From a bacterium (GTDB lineage Bacteria > UBP14 > UBA6098 > JAFGQG01): 27,655 nucleotides of DNA. Positions 6,899 through 14,031 of this stretch are shown here, piece after piece. The DNA is taken from assembly GCA_016930435.1 (NCBI GenBank), contig JAFGGQ010000076.1, forward strand, positions 1 through 27,655. The letters are read 5' to 3'. A program made the translations under genes and the position numbers. Position 1 is the first letter of the stretch. Every line of letters begins with the position of its first letter. The notes beneath the pieces were generated by a model, which did no database searches, had not been told where the DNA came from, and saw nothing but the letters and a program-made list of their open reading frames with translations.

Positions 6899-9007
6899 CT
6901 AAAACTCCTTGGTTAATTTAAGAACCAGGCTTCGGGGTGACCCGGGTATATCGATTCCTGAATAACCCGGTTCTACATACTCAACATCGGTAAAGTTTTT
7001 AATGGACAATGAAAGGATTGTTTCACCCAGCGGTATCCAGTTAATACCCACCGTGGAAATGGTAAAATTGAATACCTGATAGGCCGGCACCTCATAGAAA
7101 AGCCCTCCATTAAGGGCTACATTCTGCTGGGAGGAGTACCTTGAGCCTACATAACGGTGTTCCAGATTAAGGTTCAGGAAAAGTTGCGGAACAGCATAGT
7201 TGATAACCGTATTGCTGGTTACGTTAGGATATTGGAAGGTGCGTTTCTGGTCTGCGTAGAGATTGTCATCTGCATCTTCGGGGAGGTCCAGTTTAAAGTG
7301 GGACTGCTGATAGGCGAAATTCCAATAGCAGGTAAAGTTATTAAAGAACCATCGGATTTCCGCCTCTGCGCCGTATGCCCGTATATTGTTCATATTGTAG
7401 GATTTGGTATATGCTCCATCGTGAATAAACTGAATCTTTTTATCGACCATATTATAGAATGCGTTGGTGGATACCATGAGTTCCTGAGTATTTACAGGGC
7501 TGAACTCAAAATCAAAGGTCTTGGTTTTCTCGGGTTCAAGTTCCGGATTTCCGATCACTCCTCCGGGATACATGGGTGTAGTGAAGAGCTGCATGACGGA
7601 GGGGACCTTAAAGGAGGTACCGTAGAGCAGTTTCCAGTACCCCCTGTCATAAAATTCATGGACAATTCCCATCCGCGTATTGAAGAAATCCCCATAAACA
7701 TCATGATTATTGTAGATCAACCCTTCTGTCAAACTAAGATTATCCGTTGGTTTGTATATAACCTGAGTATATAGGCCAAAGCACTTAAAGGTAGTATCCC
7801 CGTTTTCCCCGAACATAGCAATTGAATCACCAGCGTTGTAGTTCTCGTAATCCTGTTTGTAAACTGACCAGAAAGTGGGCTTTCGGTGCTTGTCGATTAT
7901 ATAGTCAGACCCCAGTGAAAGGCTGATCTCCCTTGTGGGATAATACTCTAACTGACAAGCTATTTCATTACTTTGGTAATTGAAGTCCCGTTTTATCCAG
8001 AACAGCTCATTCTCGATCTCCAGGTGGTCATCCTCGGCAGGTTTCCCTTCAGAAATACCATACTTAAGATAAAAAGAAAGGGTTTTCTGTATCTCGTTCT
8101 GATATTTAACAAAGGCGTTATAGTTGGACAGAGCCACCTGGTTCTGATGTGTCAGTATTCCCCAATCCTGAAATTCTGCATGATCGTTAAAGTTCAGGTA
8201 ATTCCCGTTAAGAATCAATTTTCCCAGTTTTTCATGATTAAATGCCAGTCTGCCATAGAAACTGGTGGGTTCGTTGATATCATTTCGGCTTTCTATGAAC
8301 TTGTAGTTATTGTAGAGGGGGGAAATGGATGGGACTCTCAATCCTGATTCATCAAGATAGTAGGATGAGGCTGTAAACATAAAATCGACAAACTGGATGT
8401 TTTTCCCCAGGACTATGTCGCCGCCATAAGATGAATTCGCGCCGTTTTGGGTTCCGGTGCTTATGGAAAGAATTCCGTTATCAACTTTTTCGCCGGATTT
8501 GGTGATGATATTTACCACTCCCAGATATGAATTTGGGCCGTAGAGGGTTGAGCCCGGTCCCAGCACCACTTCTATTCTTTCAACCGCGGTGATAGGTATC
8601 AACTCATATCCCAGGAAATTGGTATTATTGGATTTAAAAACCACCGGCTGATCGTCGATCAGCACTCTTACCACTTGGTTCCAGCCCCGCAATCCGCCAC
8701 TAACTCCGCGGACCCCGATATTATAGTTCAGATGGTCATTGATCAAATAAAGACCAGGTACGCTCTGCAAGGCCTCGCCCACTGAACCATAGCCACGTTG
8801 GGCAATTTCCCTGGCAGTTATTACTCTGACTATAGAAGGAGCTTCCGCAATCTTTAATGGGCGTTTTGTAGCAGTAACCACCTTCACCTGGAGCAATTCT
8901 TCAAGAGACATATTCTCGAAATCCCTTGTGTCCTGCGCTAAAAGGGGTAAAATCAAAAAACCGGTTAATATCAACAACAAAACCAAAAATATATTTGACC
9001 CTCTCAT
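6899..9007 (-). CDS. TonB-dependent outer-membrane receptor
   Basis: The protein has 702 residues, a normal size for the family. It has a signal peptide ending near LPLLAQ (about 25), a conserved start MSLEELLQVKVVTATKR, a plug domain with QSVPGLYL, 'RGVSGGLRGWNQVVRVLIDDQPV', VERIEVVLGPGS and NSYLGVVNIITK, and a 22-strand-type barrel ending in KNFTDVEYVEPGYSG and a terminal Phe. It takes up or senses an unknown ligand using TonB energy; no substrate can be named. The start has AGGAGG five bases upstream. It sits inside the chemotaxis run, 32 bases after a CheW gene and 8 bases before the TTG alternative of the binding protein. In other bacteria, receptors with this SLEELLxV opening often accompany YfiR-family genes, which matches the arrangement here. 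Confidence 0.93.
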   Translation of the reverse strand: MRGSNIFLVLLLILTGFLILPLLAQDTRDFENMSLEELLQVKVVTATKRPLKIAEAPSIVRVITAREIAQRGYGSVGEALQSVPGLYLINDHLNYNIGVRGVSGGLRGWNQVVRVLIDDQPVVFKSNNTNFLGYELIPITAVERIEVVLGPGSTLYGPNSYLGVVNIITKSGEKVDNGILSISTGTQNGANSSYGGDIVLGKNIQFVDFMFTASSYYLDESGLRVPSISPLYNNYKFIESRNDINEPTSFYGRLAFNHEKLGKLILNGNYLNFNDHAEFQDWGILTHQNQVALSNYNAFVKYQNEIQKTLSFYLKYGISEGKPAEDDHLEIENELFWIKRDFNYQSNEIACQLEYYPTREISLSLGSDYIIDKHRKPTFWSVYKQDYENYNAGDSIAMFGENGDTTFKCFGLYTQVIYKPTDNLSLTEGLIYNNHDVYGDFFNTRMGIVHEFYDRGYWKLLYGTSFKVPSVMQLFTTPMYPGGVIGNPELEPEKTKTFDFEFSPVNTQELMVSTNAFYNMVDKKIQFIHDGAYTKSYNMNNIRAYGAEAEIRWFFNNFTCYWNFAYQQSHFKLDLPEDADDNLYADQKRTFQYPNVTSNTVINYAVPQLFLNLNLEHRYVGSRYSSQQNVALNGGLFYEVPAYQVFNFTISTVGINWIPLGETILSLSIKNFTDVEYVEPGYSGIDIPGSPRSLVLKLTKEF

Positions 9008-9039
9008 TAATCCCTCCTAAATAACGATATGTAAATCAA

Positions 9040-9597
9040 CTATTTTCCCTTCAATTCCTGGTATTCTTTTACGGTTTGGCCGATATAATCCAGTTCTTCC
9101 GAAGACCACAAATGCTCCAGGTCAATGATTAGAATCAAGGGCTGATAAGGTTCCCGGATACAAAATCCCTTGATATAATTATACTTAATATGATGGCTAA
9201 TAAAAACGGGGAGCGGTGAGATTTTTTCCGAACCCATTTTCATAATCTGGTGACCCCGGTCCACCAGTAATCCTAATTGCTGCTCATTAATATTGACAAT
9301 AAGTAACCTTTTATCATGAAGCTTTTCCCGGGAATGTTTGATCCCGAACTTAACAGCCAGGTTCATAATAGGGATGATCTGTCCCCGGAAATTATATAAT
9401 CCCATAAGTATAGGCCACTTTTGAGGTATCCTAATCAGGCGCTTGATAAAGATCAATTCCTTCAGCCTCATCAAGCGTATCGCAAAGTTATAATCCCCAA
9501 TTCGGAAAACCAGAAATTTTTCCAGGATTTGTCCGGTTTCAGCCGGCTTGTCCTTTGCAGGTTCCCGAGCAATTATATCTTTGGAAAATTCACCCAT
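9040..9597 (-). CDS. CheW-like coupling protein with N-terminal extension
   Basis: This 185-residue protein has a CheW domain beginning near residue 25 (EKFLVFRIGDYNFAI). Its diagnostic block is NFRGQIIPIMNL (69-80), with the conserved Arg71, and it is followed by 'LLVDRGHQIMKM'. The first 25 residues are polar and unlike CheW. The C-terminal tail (SSEELDYIGQTVKEYQELKGK) is also longer than in a minimal CheW. It starts at an ATG that overlaps the stop codon of the upstream regulator gene (TAATG), so the two are translationally coupled. It is clearly distinct from the CheW at 1912-2370. It may couple a different receptor class or act with the adjacent CheY-like protein, as in CheV-type pairs that are normally fused. 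Confidence 0.88.
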   Translation of the reverse strand: MGEFSKDIIAREPAKDKPAETGQILEKFLVFRIGDYNFAIRLMRLKELIFIKRLIRIPQKWPILMGLYNFRGQIIPIMNLAVKFGIKHSREKLHDKRLLIVNINEQQLGLLVDRGHQIMKMGSEKISPLPVFISHHIKYNYIKGFCIREPYQPLILIIDLEHLWSSEELDYIGQTVKEYQELKGK

Positions 9598-9959
9598 TAC
9601 TTCATTATTTGCTCAATAGCATTCCTGATTACTTTTTCTTCGAATGGTTTGGAGATAACGGTTATCGCCCCTTTTTCCAATTCTTCGTAAATTTTGTCCT
9701 GGGCGCCTCCGACTCCGCTAACTACAATAATCTTGGCAGATGGATCATGTTCAAATATCTGCTTGGTGCATTCAGAGCCACTAACTCCGGGCATAACCAT
9801 ATCCATTATTACCAGGTCTGGTTCAAGTTCCCGGTAAAGCCTGTAACCTGCCTCTCCATCGTTGGCAATGCCTACGATCTCAACTTCCTCTATCCTGGAT
9901 AGAACCTCTTTTAAGCTGAAAACTGCCAACCTGGAATCGTCCACGATTAAAACTTTCAT
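9597..9959 (-). CDS. CheY-like response regulator
   Basis: This is a single receiver domain of 120 residues. The phosphorylation residues are complete: Asp7-Asp8, phospho-acceptor Asp53 (VIMDMVMPGVSG), Ser81 and Lys104 in SKPF. It is cytoplasmic and presumably a CheA target. It is separate in sequence from the other regulator at 1040-1408, so the cluster encodes two CheY-like proteins. It overlaps the following CheW-like gene by one base. The previous gene is the CheX-type phosphatase fusion, which makes this regulator a likely substrate of that phosphatase. No output domain is present. Confidence 0.92.
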   Translation of the reverse strand: MKVLIVDDSRLAVFSLKEVLSRIEEVEIVGIANDGEAGYRLYRELEPDLVIMDMVMPGVSGSECTKQIFEHDPSAKIIVVSGVGGAQDKIYEELEKGAITVISKPFEEKVIRNAIEQIMK

Positions 9960-9991
9960 CGCCTTTCCTTGTCCTAAAGACTTTCTTCTGC

Positions 9992-10012
9992 AAAAAAAAA
10001 AACGATCCGTTA
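9992..10012 (-). terminator. Short hairpin followed by a T11 run (weak terminator or attenuator)
   Basis: On the minus strand the stop codon of the CheX-type gene runs into AACG-GAT-CGTT, a four-base-pair stem with a three-base loop, and then an uninterrupted T tract (11 A on the plus strand, 9992-10002). A stem this short would terminate only partly, so it may lower expression of the downstream chemotaxis genes relative to the phosphatase. It could also be just a homopolymer run. Confidence 0.25.
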
Positions 10013-10876
10013 TCTATCCTTGATAATTCCGACTATAAAATCCCCTTCAGGAGTAACCGAGGGAAAGATCAGAGCGATTTTATTCTCGGGAATTTCAATA
10101 ATCTGCTTTTCTTCATTCCAGATACAGAGCGGAGGGGATATCTCTAGTTTTTTTCCGTATTCCAGCAGTTGGGCTTTCACGTTACCGGCAATTATATTGG
10201 CGAATTCGGAAATAGCGTCAAAAACGGTTTCGAGGTCAAACTCCATCTCCGGAATATTGTATAGTGACCGGGAGATATTAAAAGCAATATTCTGAGGAAA
10301 ATTTAGGAAATATTCAAATCCGCTATCACCAATAAATTTAACCGAGGCAAACGCGAAGCTATTATTGAGCTGTTTGGTTTGGGTTTCTAAATTACCTATC
10401 TTGGAAAGGACATTCCCCGCCCGGCGCAGGATCTTAACCGTAATATCAAGAATAGCTATTAATTCATCATGTTCGGGGTTATCATCTGGTACAATATCCT
10501 GGACGGATTTCACTACTTCCTGTTCTTTGTGGAATCTTTCCAGTTCCCTTTCCAGGGCTTCTTTGCTCATGAAACCCTTGTGAACGACCGCCTCTCCCAG
10601 ATAAATATGGTTATTCCTTTGAATAGTAAGGAGTTCATCCAACTGTTTCTCGTTTAGATAGCCCATTTTAACCGCCAGCAATCCAAAGAGCATATCCTCA
10701 TCACGCTGAGCGGAATTGATGTCTTCTACCTTTTTATTATCCAGATACCCCTTTTGGCAGGCAATCTCACCCAATCGCTTTAATTTTGTATTTTGAAAGC
10801 GCAGCGCTTCTAACAATTCGTCTTTGGTTATAAGGCAATTTTCCAACAGATATTGCCCAAAGAACTTCGGCCTCAT
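10010..10876 (-). CDS. MshEN-like repeat domain fused to CheX-type CheY-phosphate phosphatase
   Basis: The protein has 288 residues. The first part (about 4-117) holds four copies of a motif of the form xLGxxLxxxGxLxxxxLxxxLxxQ, described as a separate repeat feature. This is the MshEN pattern, which binds cyclic-di-GMP in type II secretion and pilus ATPases. The C-terminal part (about 137-288) matches the CheX/CheC phosphatase fold, including FLNFPQNIAFNISRS and DAISEFANIIAGNVK. The E-x-x-N catalytic pair is Glu224 and Asn227. It would dephosphorylate CheY-like proteins, with the N-terminal domain as a possible input. I chose the ATG at 10876, which has GGAGG five bases upstream; a TTG at 10930 adds 18 residues that fit no motif. 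It is the first gene of the cluster, 50 bases before a CheY-like gene. Confidence 0.85.
   Translation of the reverse strand: MRPKFFGQYLLENCLITKDELLEALRFQNTKLKRLGEIACQKGYLDNKKVEDINSAQRDEDMLFGLLAVKMGYLNEKQLDELLTIQRNNHIYLGEAVVHKGFMSKEALERELERFHKEQEVVKSVQDIVPDDNPEHDELIAILDITVKILRRAGNVLSKIGNLETQTKQLNNSFAFASVKFIGDSGFEYFLNFPQNIAFNISRSLYNIPEMEFDLETVFDAISEFANIIAGNVKAQLLEYGKKLEISPPLCIWNEEKQIIEIPENKIALIFPSVTPEGDFIVGIIKDR
10532..10861 (-). repeat. Four 29-residue MshEN-type motif repeats within the CheX fusion protein
   Basis: The motif glycines fall at residues 7, 36, 65 and 94, an exact 29-residue period (24-residue motif plus 5-residue spacer, as in MshEN). The second glycine is at 43, 72 and 101 (Asn13 in the first copy), and the closing Gln is at 28, 57 and 86. 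The leading Arg of the consensus RLG is kept only in the second copy (Arg34), so nucleotide binding may be partial. Two tandem MshEN domains are the simplest reading. Confidence 0.75.
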
Positions 10877-10984
10877 AAAATCCTCCCTCGAGCTTATGGC
10901 AAATTCAGCACCGTTTATAAATATTTCCAAATCAAAAGCTAATCTTTAACAAACTAATACGTCCCCGCATTTTTTGATCAAGCA

Positions 10985-11013
10985 TACATAGTAAATATTA
11001 TATAACCTGACAA
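10985..11013 (-). promoter_or_regulatory. Candidate promoter of the chemotaxis cluster
   Basis: Reading the minus strand, TTGTCA (11008-11013) and TATGTA (10985-10990) are separated by 17 bases in the AT-rich gap upstream of the CheX-type gene, about 110 bases before its ATG. This is a by-eye match to the housekeeping consensus; other hexamers in this AT-rich region fit nearly as well. Confidence 0.3.
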
Positions 11014-11148
11014 CTGCTTATATTATCTGGATAACCCTAAATATATAAACTCAAATATTATCGTTAAGGTAATGCGATTCTTGAAAGATAATACCAAGGA
11101 TTTAAAGGTTATTAGTTCATAAACTCAGAAAATGAAAAAGGATCGGAA

Positions 11149-11523
11149 TTATTTAACCAGATTAATTTTCCGTCCCCAGCTACCTATCAAGGGAACTACC
11201 TCAACCTTGCCGCCGATGGCATTGATCAATCCCATAATCCAGAACACGATCAAGCCGATTGAGGCTATCATGGCTATGATAGGTATAATGCAGGTGAAAC
11301 TAAGCACACTGGCGATAATACTCAGGCCAACTGCAATTATGGCAATGATAATGGCCTGTTCAGTATGGAACATGGCAAATTTATTATCCCTTGCTGCGAT
11401 CAGGGGGATAATAAAGAATATATAAGCCAGAATGCCCATGGTTTTGCCTTCCTCTATCTCTTGCTGGCTTATTTCGGGCAACAACACCTTTGGCTTCTGG
11501 ACTACTTTCTCTTCTTCCGGCAT
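11149..11523 (-). CDS. Small membrane protein, DUF4870-like
   Basis: This is a 124-residue protein with a polar N terminus (about 1-25) and three hydrophobic segments (about 29-44, 56-76 and 78-105). The sequence MGILAYIFFIIPLIAARDNKF, then AMFHTEQA and an 'MGLINAIGGK' C-terminal region, match the DUF4870/YIII-type family of small integral membrane proteins with no defined function. The ATG has AGGAGA five bases upstream. It lies on the same strand as its neighbours, 71 bases after the HHS-motif gene, and is separated from the chemotaxis cluster by a gap of about 270 bases that has a possible promoter. No link to chemotaxis is evident. Confidence 0.75.
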   Translation of the reverse strand: MPEEEKVVQKPKVLLPEISQQEIEEGKTMGILAYIFFIIPLIAARDNKFAMFHTEQAIIIAIIAVGLSIIASVLSFTCIIPIIAMIASIGLIVFWIMGLINAIGGKVEVVPLIGSWGRKINLVK

Positions 11524-11594
11524 TTCGTTCTCCTATTCTTCTTGATTGTTTATAAATTTTTCAAATAATGTAATTAATTTATACACTGATGACC

Positions 11595-12134
11595 TTATGT
11601 CAATAATTTTAGTAATTCCAGGCGATATTTAGATGTAATTAACCGGTAAGAAGGGTTGTAATGTTGCCGGAATTCATCCGAATGATGAAGAGGTATAAAA
11701 CCCTTTTCCCCGACGATCTGATTGATCCGTATCGTACTCTCTGAAGAAAATTGAAGTTCTTTTTGATCCACCAGATAATTGAAGAACTGCCACCAGGACC
11801 TCAGTTTTTGTTCATCCCCGGAAAATTCATCAGCGCTGGATTTTATATATTTCCAGATCATCTCCGGATCAGCTTTATAGTATTTACAGGTGTCCAGGTG
11901 GATCCGGGATATCTCCTGGTCCGGATGGATTTGTTCAAATATTATCCCTTCCCGTGGTTCGATCTTCATATATTCATTTTGAAAACATTCATAAGCGGAG
12001 GGTTGCAGGATCAGGTGTTTACCGCCCATTGTCGCCTGGTAAAGCATTTTGTATATATCTACAACTTTCATTCGGGGGTATTTTTTAAGATGATCCCTTA
12101 TCAGGATCAGTAAGTTGTTGTATTTATAATTCAT
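11595..12134 (-). CDS. Conserved hypothetical protein with HHS motif
   Basis: This is a 179-residue, soluble-looking protein without signal peptide or membrane segment. It has a recognisable but unnamed conserved pattern: KVVDIYKMLYQATMGGKHL near the N terminus, ISRIHLDTCKYYKADPE in the middle, a WWQFFNYL stretch, and GFIPLHHSDEFRQHYNPSYR near the C terminus. I have seen this combination in hypothetical proteins of other bacteria but know no function. Conserved His, Tyr and Arg residues hint at an enzyme or ligand-binding protein; that is inference. I chose the ATG at 12134, which has GGGAG seven bases upstream. A further upstream ATG at 12161 lacks a clear ribosome-binding site. The gene lies 78 bases downstream of ruvB on the same strand. 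Confidence 0.7.
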   Translation of the reverse strand: MNYKYNNLLILIRDHLKKYPRMKVVDIYKMLYQATMGGKHLILQPSAYECFQNEYMKIEPREGIIFEQIHPDQEISRIHLDTCKYYKADPEMIWKYIKSSADEFSGDEQKLRSWWQFFNYLVDQKELQFSSESTIRINQIVGEKGFIPLHHSDEFRQHYNPSYRLITSKYRLELLKLLT

Positions 12135-12212
12135 GAATATTCTCCCTGAATCAAATTCCATTCACCAAGCAACAATCATCGGGTACGTTATATGAATGTG
12201 GCTTTAATAGTA

Positions 12213-13247
12213 CTAAAAAAGGTCCAGTGATTCCGGTTTATTTTTTTTTATCTTGAAGTGGCTAAAGGCAAGGGCAGTAGCCACTCTGCCGCGTTGAGTG
12301 CGGTCCAATAGCCCTTCCTGAACCAGGTACGGTTCACATACTTCTTCGATTGTCCCTTCTTCTTCTCCCACGGCCATGGCAAGTGTTTTTAATCCTACTG
12401 GTCCCCCGTTGAATTTTTGGATCAGTGTCATGATGATACGTTTATCCATATCGTCCAGGCCCAGTTCATCAATATTCAACAAATCCAGGGCATCGAGAGC
12501 CAGGACACGTGTGATCTGGCCTTCGCCCTTGACTTCAGCATAGTCCCTAACCCTCCGCAGCAAGCGGTTGGATATGCGGGGAGTACCCCGTGAGCGCCGG
12601 GAGATCACCTGCGCGCCCTCTTCTTCAATCGGAATATTGAGAATACGTGCGGACCGCAGGACGATCTTGTAGAGCTCTTCCGGAGGGTATAGATTTATCC
12701 GTTCCACCACTCCGAAGCGGTCCCTCAGGGGTGAGGTTATCAATCCCGCCCGGGTGGTAGCTCCTACCAGTGTAAATTTTTGCAGGGGAAGGTTGATGCT
12801 TCTGGCAGCGGGTCCCTGGTCAATCACAATATTGATCTGGAAATCCTCCATTGCGGGGTAGAGATACTCCTCCACATTACGGGGCAAACGGTGTATCTCA
12901 TCGATAAATAGCACATCCCCATTGCCCAGGTTGGTCAGCACCCCAGCGAGATCCCCGGCCTTTTCCAATACCGGCCCGGTAGTCTTAACGAGGTTCACAC
13001 CAAGATCCTTGGCAATAATATGGGCAAGGGTGGTTTTGCCCAATCCGGGGGGACCATAGAACAGCGTATGATCCAGGGGCTCCTGCCGCTTTTTAGCGGC
13101 TTCTAAAAAAATATGTAAACGTTCCTTGAGCTTGGCTTGCCCAATGAACTCCGCCAAACTGGATGGCCGCAAGTTATCCTCAAATTGCTCATCCTGCCGG
13201 GAAAGACGGGGTGATAGTACCTCTTCTCCCTCAAAATCCTTCATCAT
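12213..13247 (-). CDS. ruvB: Holliday junction branch migration helicase RuvB
   Basis: RuvB is the AAA+ motor that drives branch migration of Holliday junctions together with RuvA. The 344-residue length is normal. Visible are the leading [12 protein letters not shown], Walker [10 protein letters not shown] (65-73), Walker [12 protein letters not shown] (111-121), the sensor region [20 protein letters not shown], and the C-terminal winged-helix region with [11 protein letters not shown] and [12 protein letters not shown]. Its ATG overlaps the ruvA stop by four bases (ATGA). Nothing is missing. ruvC is not adjacent. Confidence 0.98.
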   Translation of the reverse strand: MMKDFEGEEVLSPRLSRQDEQFEDNLRPSSLAEFIGQAKLKERLHIFLEAAKKRQEPLDHTLFYGPPGLGKTTLAHIIAKDLGVNLVKTTGPVLEKAGDLAGVLTNLGNGDVLFIDEIHRLPRNVEEYLYPAMEDFQINIVIDQGPAARSINLPLQKFTLVGATTRAGLITSPLRDRFGVVERINLYPPEELYKIVLRSARILNIPIEEEGAQVISRRSRGTPRISNRLLRRVRDYAEVKGEGQITRVLALDALDLLNIDELGLDDMDKRIIMTLIQKFNGGPVGLKTLAMAVGEEEGTIEEVCEPYLVQEGLLDRTQRGRVATALAFSHFKIKKNKPESLDLF

Positions 13248-13837
13248 TCATTCCTTAACAGTTTAAAGGCCTCCCTTAAAAGGGCCTGGAGATCCTTGAT
13301 CCCCTCTTGCTTCATTACCATGCCCACGATGCCGGAAGCTTGACTTCGATTATAGCCCAGGGCACAGAGGGCTTCAATGGCCTCCCCGGTTAAACCAAGC
13401 TTTTCTTCACTTACACCAGTCTCGACCAGAGAAACATCATCCAGCTTGTTCTTCAACTCCAGAATCACACGCTCCGCCCCCTTTTTTCCCAAACCGCTTA
13501 CATTGGTAAGTAACCGAACATTATCCGTATTCACTATGGTGACAAACTCCCCAACCCTGAAACTTGAAAGGATAGCAAGAGCTATACTACCCCCTACCCG
13601 ATTAACGGTCAAAAGCTTGCGAAATAAACTCCGCTCACACTCGGTTGCAAAACCATAAAGCTCATGCCGGTCCTCTTTGACCACAAAATGTGTTAACAAC
13701 ATTAATTCCTGACCTTCACCCGGGAGAACATCGAAGGTTGACCGGGGAATAGCCAGGGAATAGCCTACTCCACCAGCTTCCAGGTGCACCTCATTGATCG
13801 TCTTGTAGGTCAAAATTCCTTTGATATAGGCATACAT
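13244..13837 (-). CDS. ruvA: Holliday junction binding protein RuvA
   Basis: RuvA forms the tetramer that holds the four-way junction and loads RuvB. The 197-residue protein has an N-terminal OB fold ([29 protein letters not shown]), helix-hairpin-helix motifs in the middle ([14 protein letters not shown] and [17 protein letters not shown]) and a C-terminal RuvB-binding domain ([17 protein letters not shown]). The first hairpin reads [13 protein letters not shown] where GVGPKxALxIL is usual, a modest change. It is the first gene of the ruvAB pair and is divergent from the efflux operon. Confidence 0.96.
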   Translation of the reverse strand: MYAYIKGILTYKTINEVHLEAGGVGYSLAIPRSTFDVLPGEGQELMLLTHFVVKEDRHELYGFATECERSLFRKLLTVNRVGGSIALAILSSFRVGEFVTIVNTDNVRLLTNVSGLGKKGAERVILELKNKLDDVSLVETGVSEEKLGLTGEAIEALCALGYNRSQASGIVGMVMKQEGIKDLQALLREAFKLLRNE

Positions 13838-13876
13838 TTATAGTTCAAGCCCTGAATAAACGGTTTAATTCTCACC

Positions 13877-13904
13877 AAAATAGATTCTGAAAGGTTTTTG
13901 TCAA
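13877..13904 (-). promoter_or_regulatory. Candidate promoter of ruvAB
   Basis: On the minus strand a perfect TTGACA (13899-13904) is followed after 16 bases by TATTTT (13877-13882), which is itself followed by G. It lies about 40 bases upstream of the ruvA ATG in the divergent gap. The -35 match is exact and the spacing is workable. Confidence 0.5.
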
Positions 13905-13972
13905 TATGAAAAAAATATTATTAATTATATGCTTAATGCTCCTGACTAAAAGTGATAGTATCTAATATTTTA

Positions 13973-14001
13973 TTGACTTTAAATTTATACTCTTCTATTT
14001 T
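13973..14001 (+). promoter_or_regulatory. Candidate promoter of the efflux operon
   Basis: TTGACT (13973-13978) and TATTTT (13996-14001, followed by G) are 17 bases apart and lie 30 bases upstream of the TolC-like ATG. The -10 hexamer and its trailing G are identical to those of the divergent ruvA candidate, which supports both as genuine for this organism. Confidence 0.42.
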
Positions 14002-14031
14002 GTAAAAAAACTTTTTTTCAGAGGAAGCAAA

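Noticed and set aside
7157-7774. Plus-strand open frame of 205 codons opposite the TonB receptor.
   Set aside because: It lies wholly inside a clearly recognisable receptor gene on the other strand and its translation resembles no protein.
10877-10930. TTG-start extension of the CheX fusion protein.
   Set aside because: The extra 18 residues match no motif, and the ATG at 10876 has a near-perfect ribosome-binding site that lies inside the extension.
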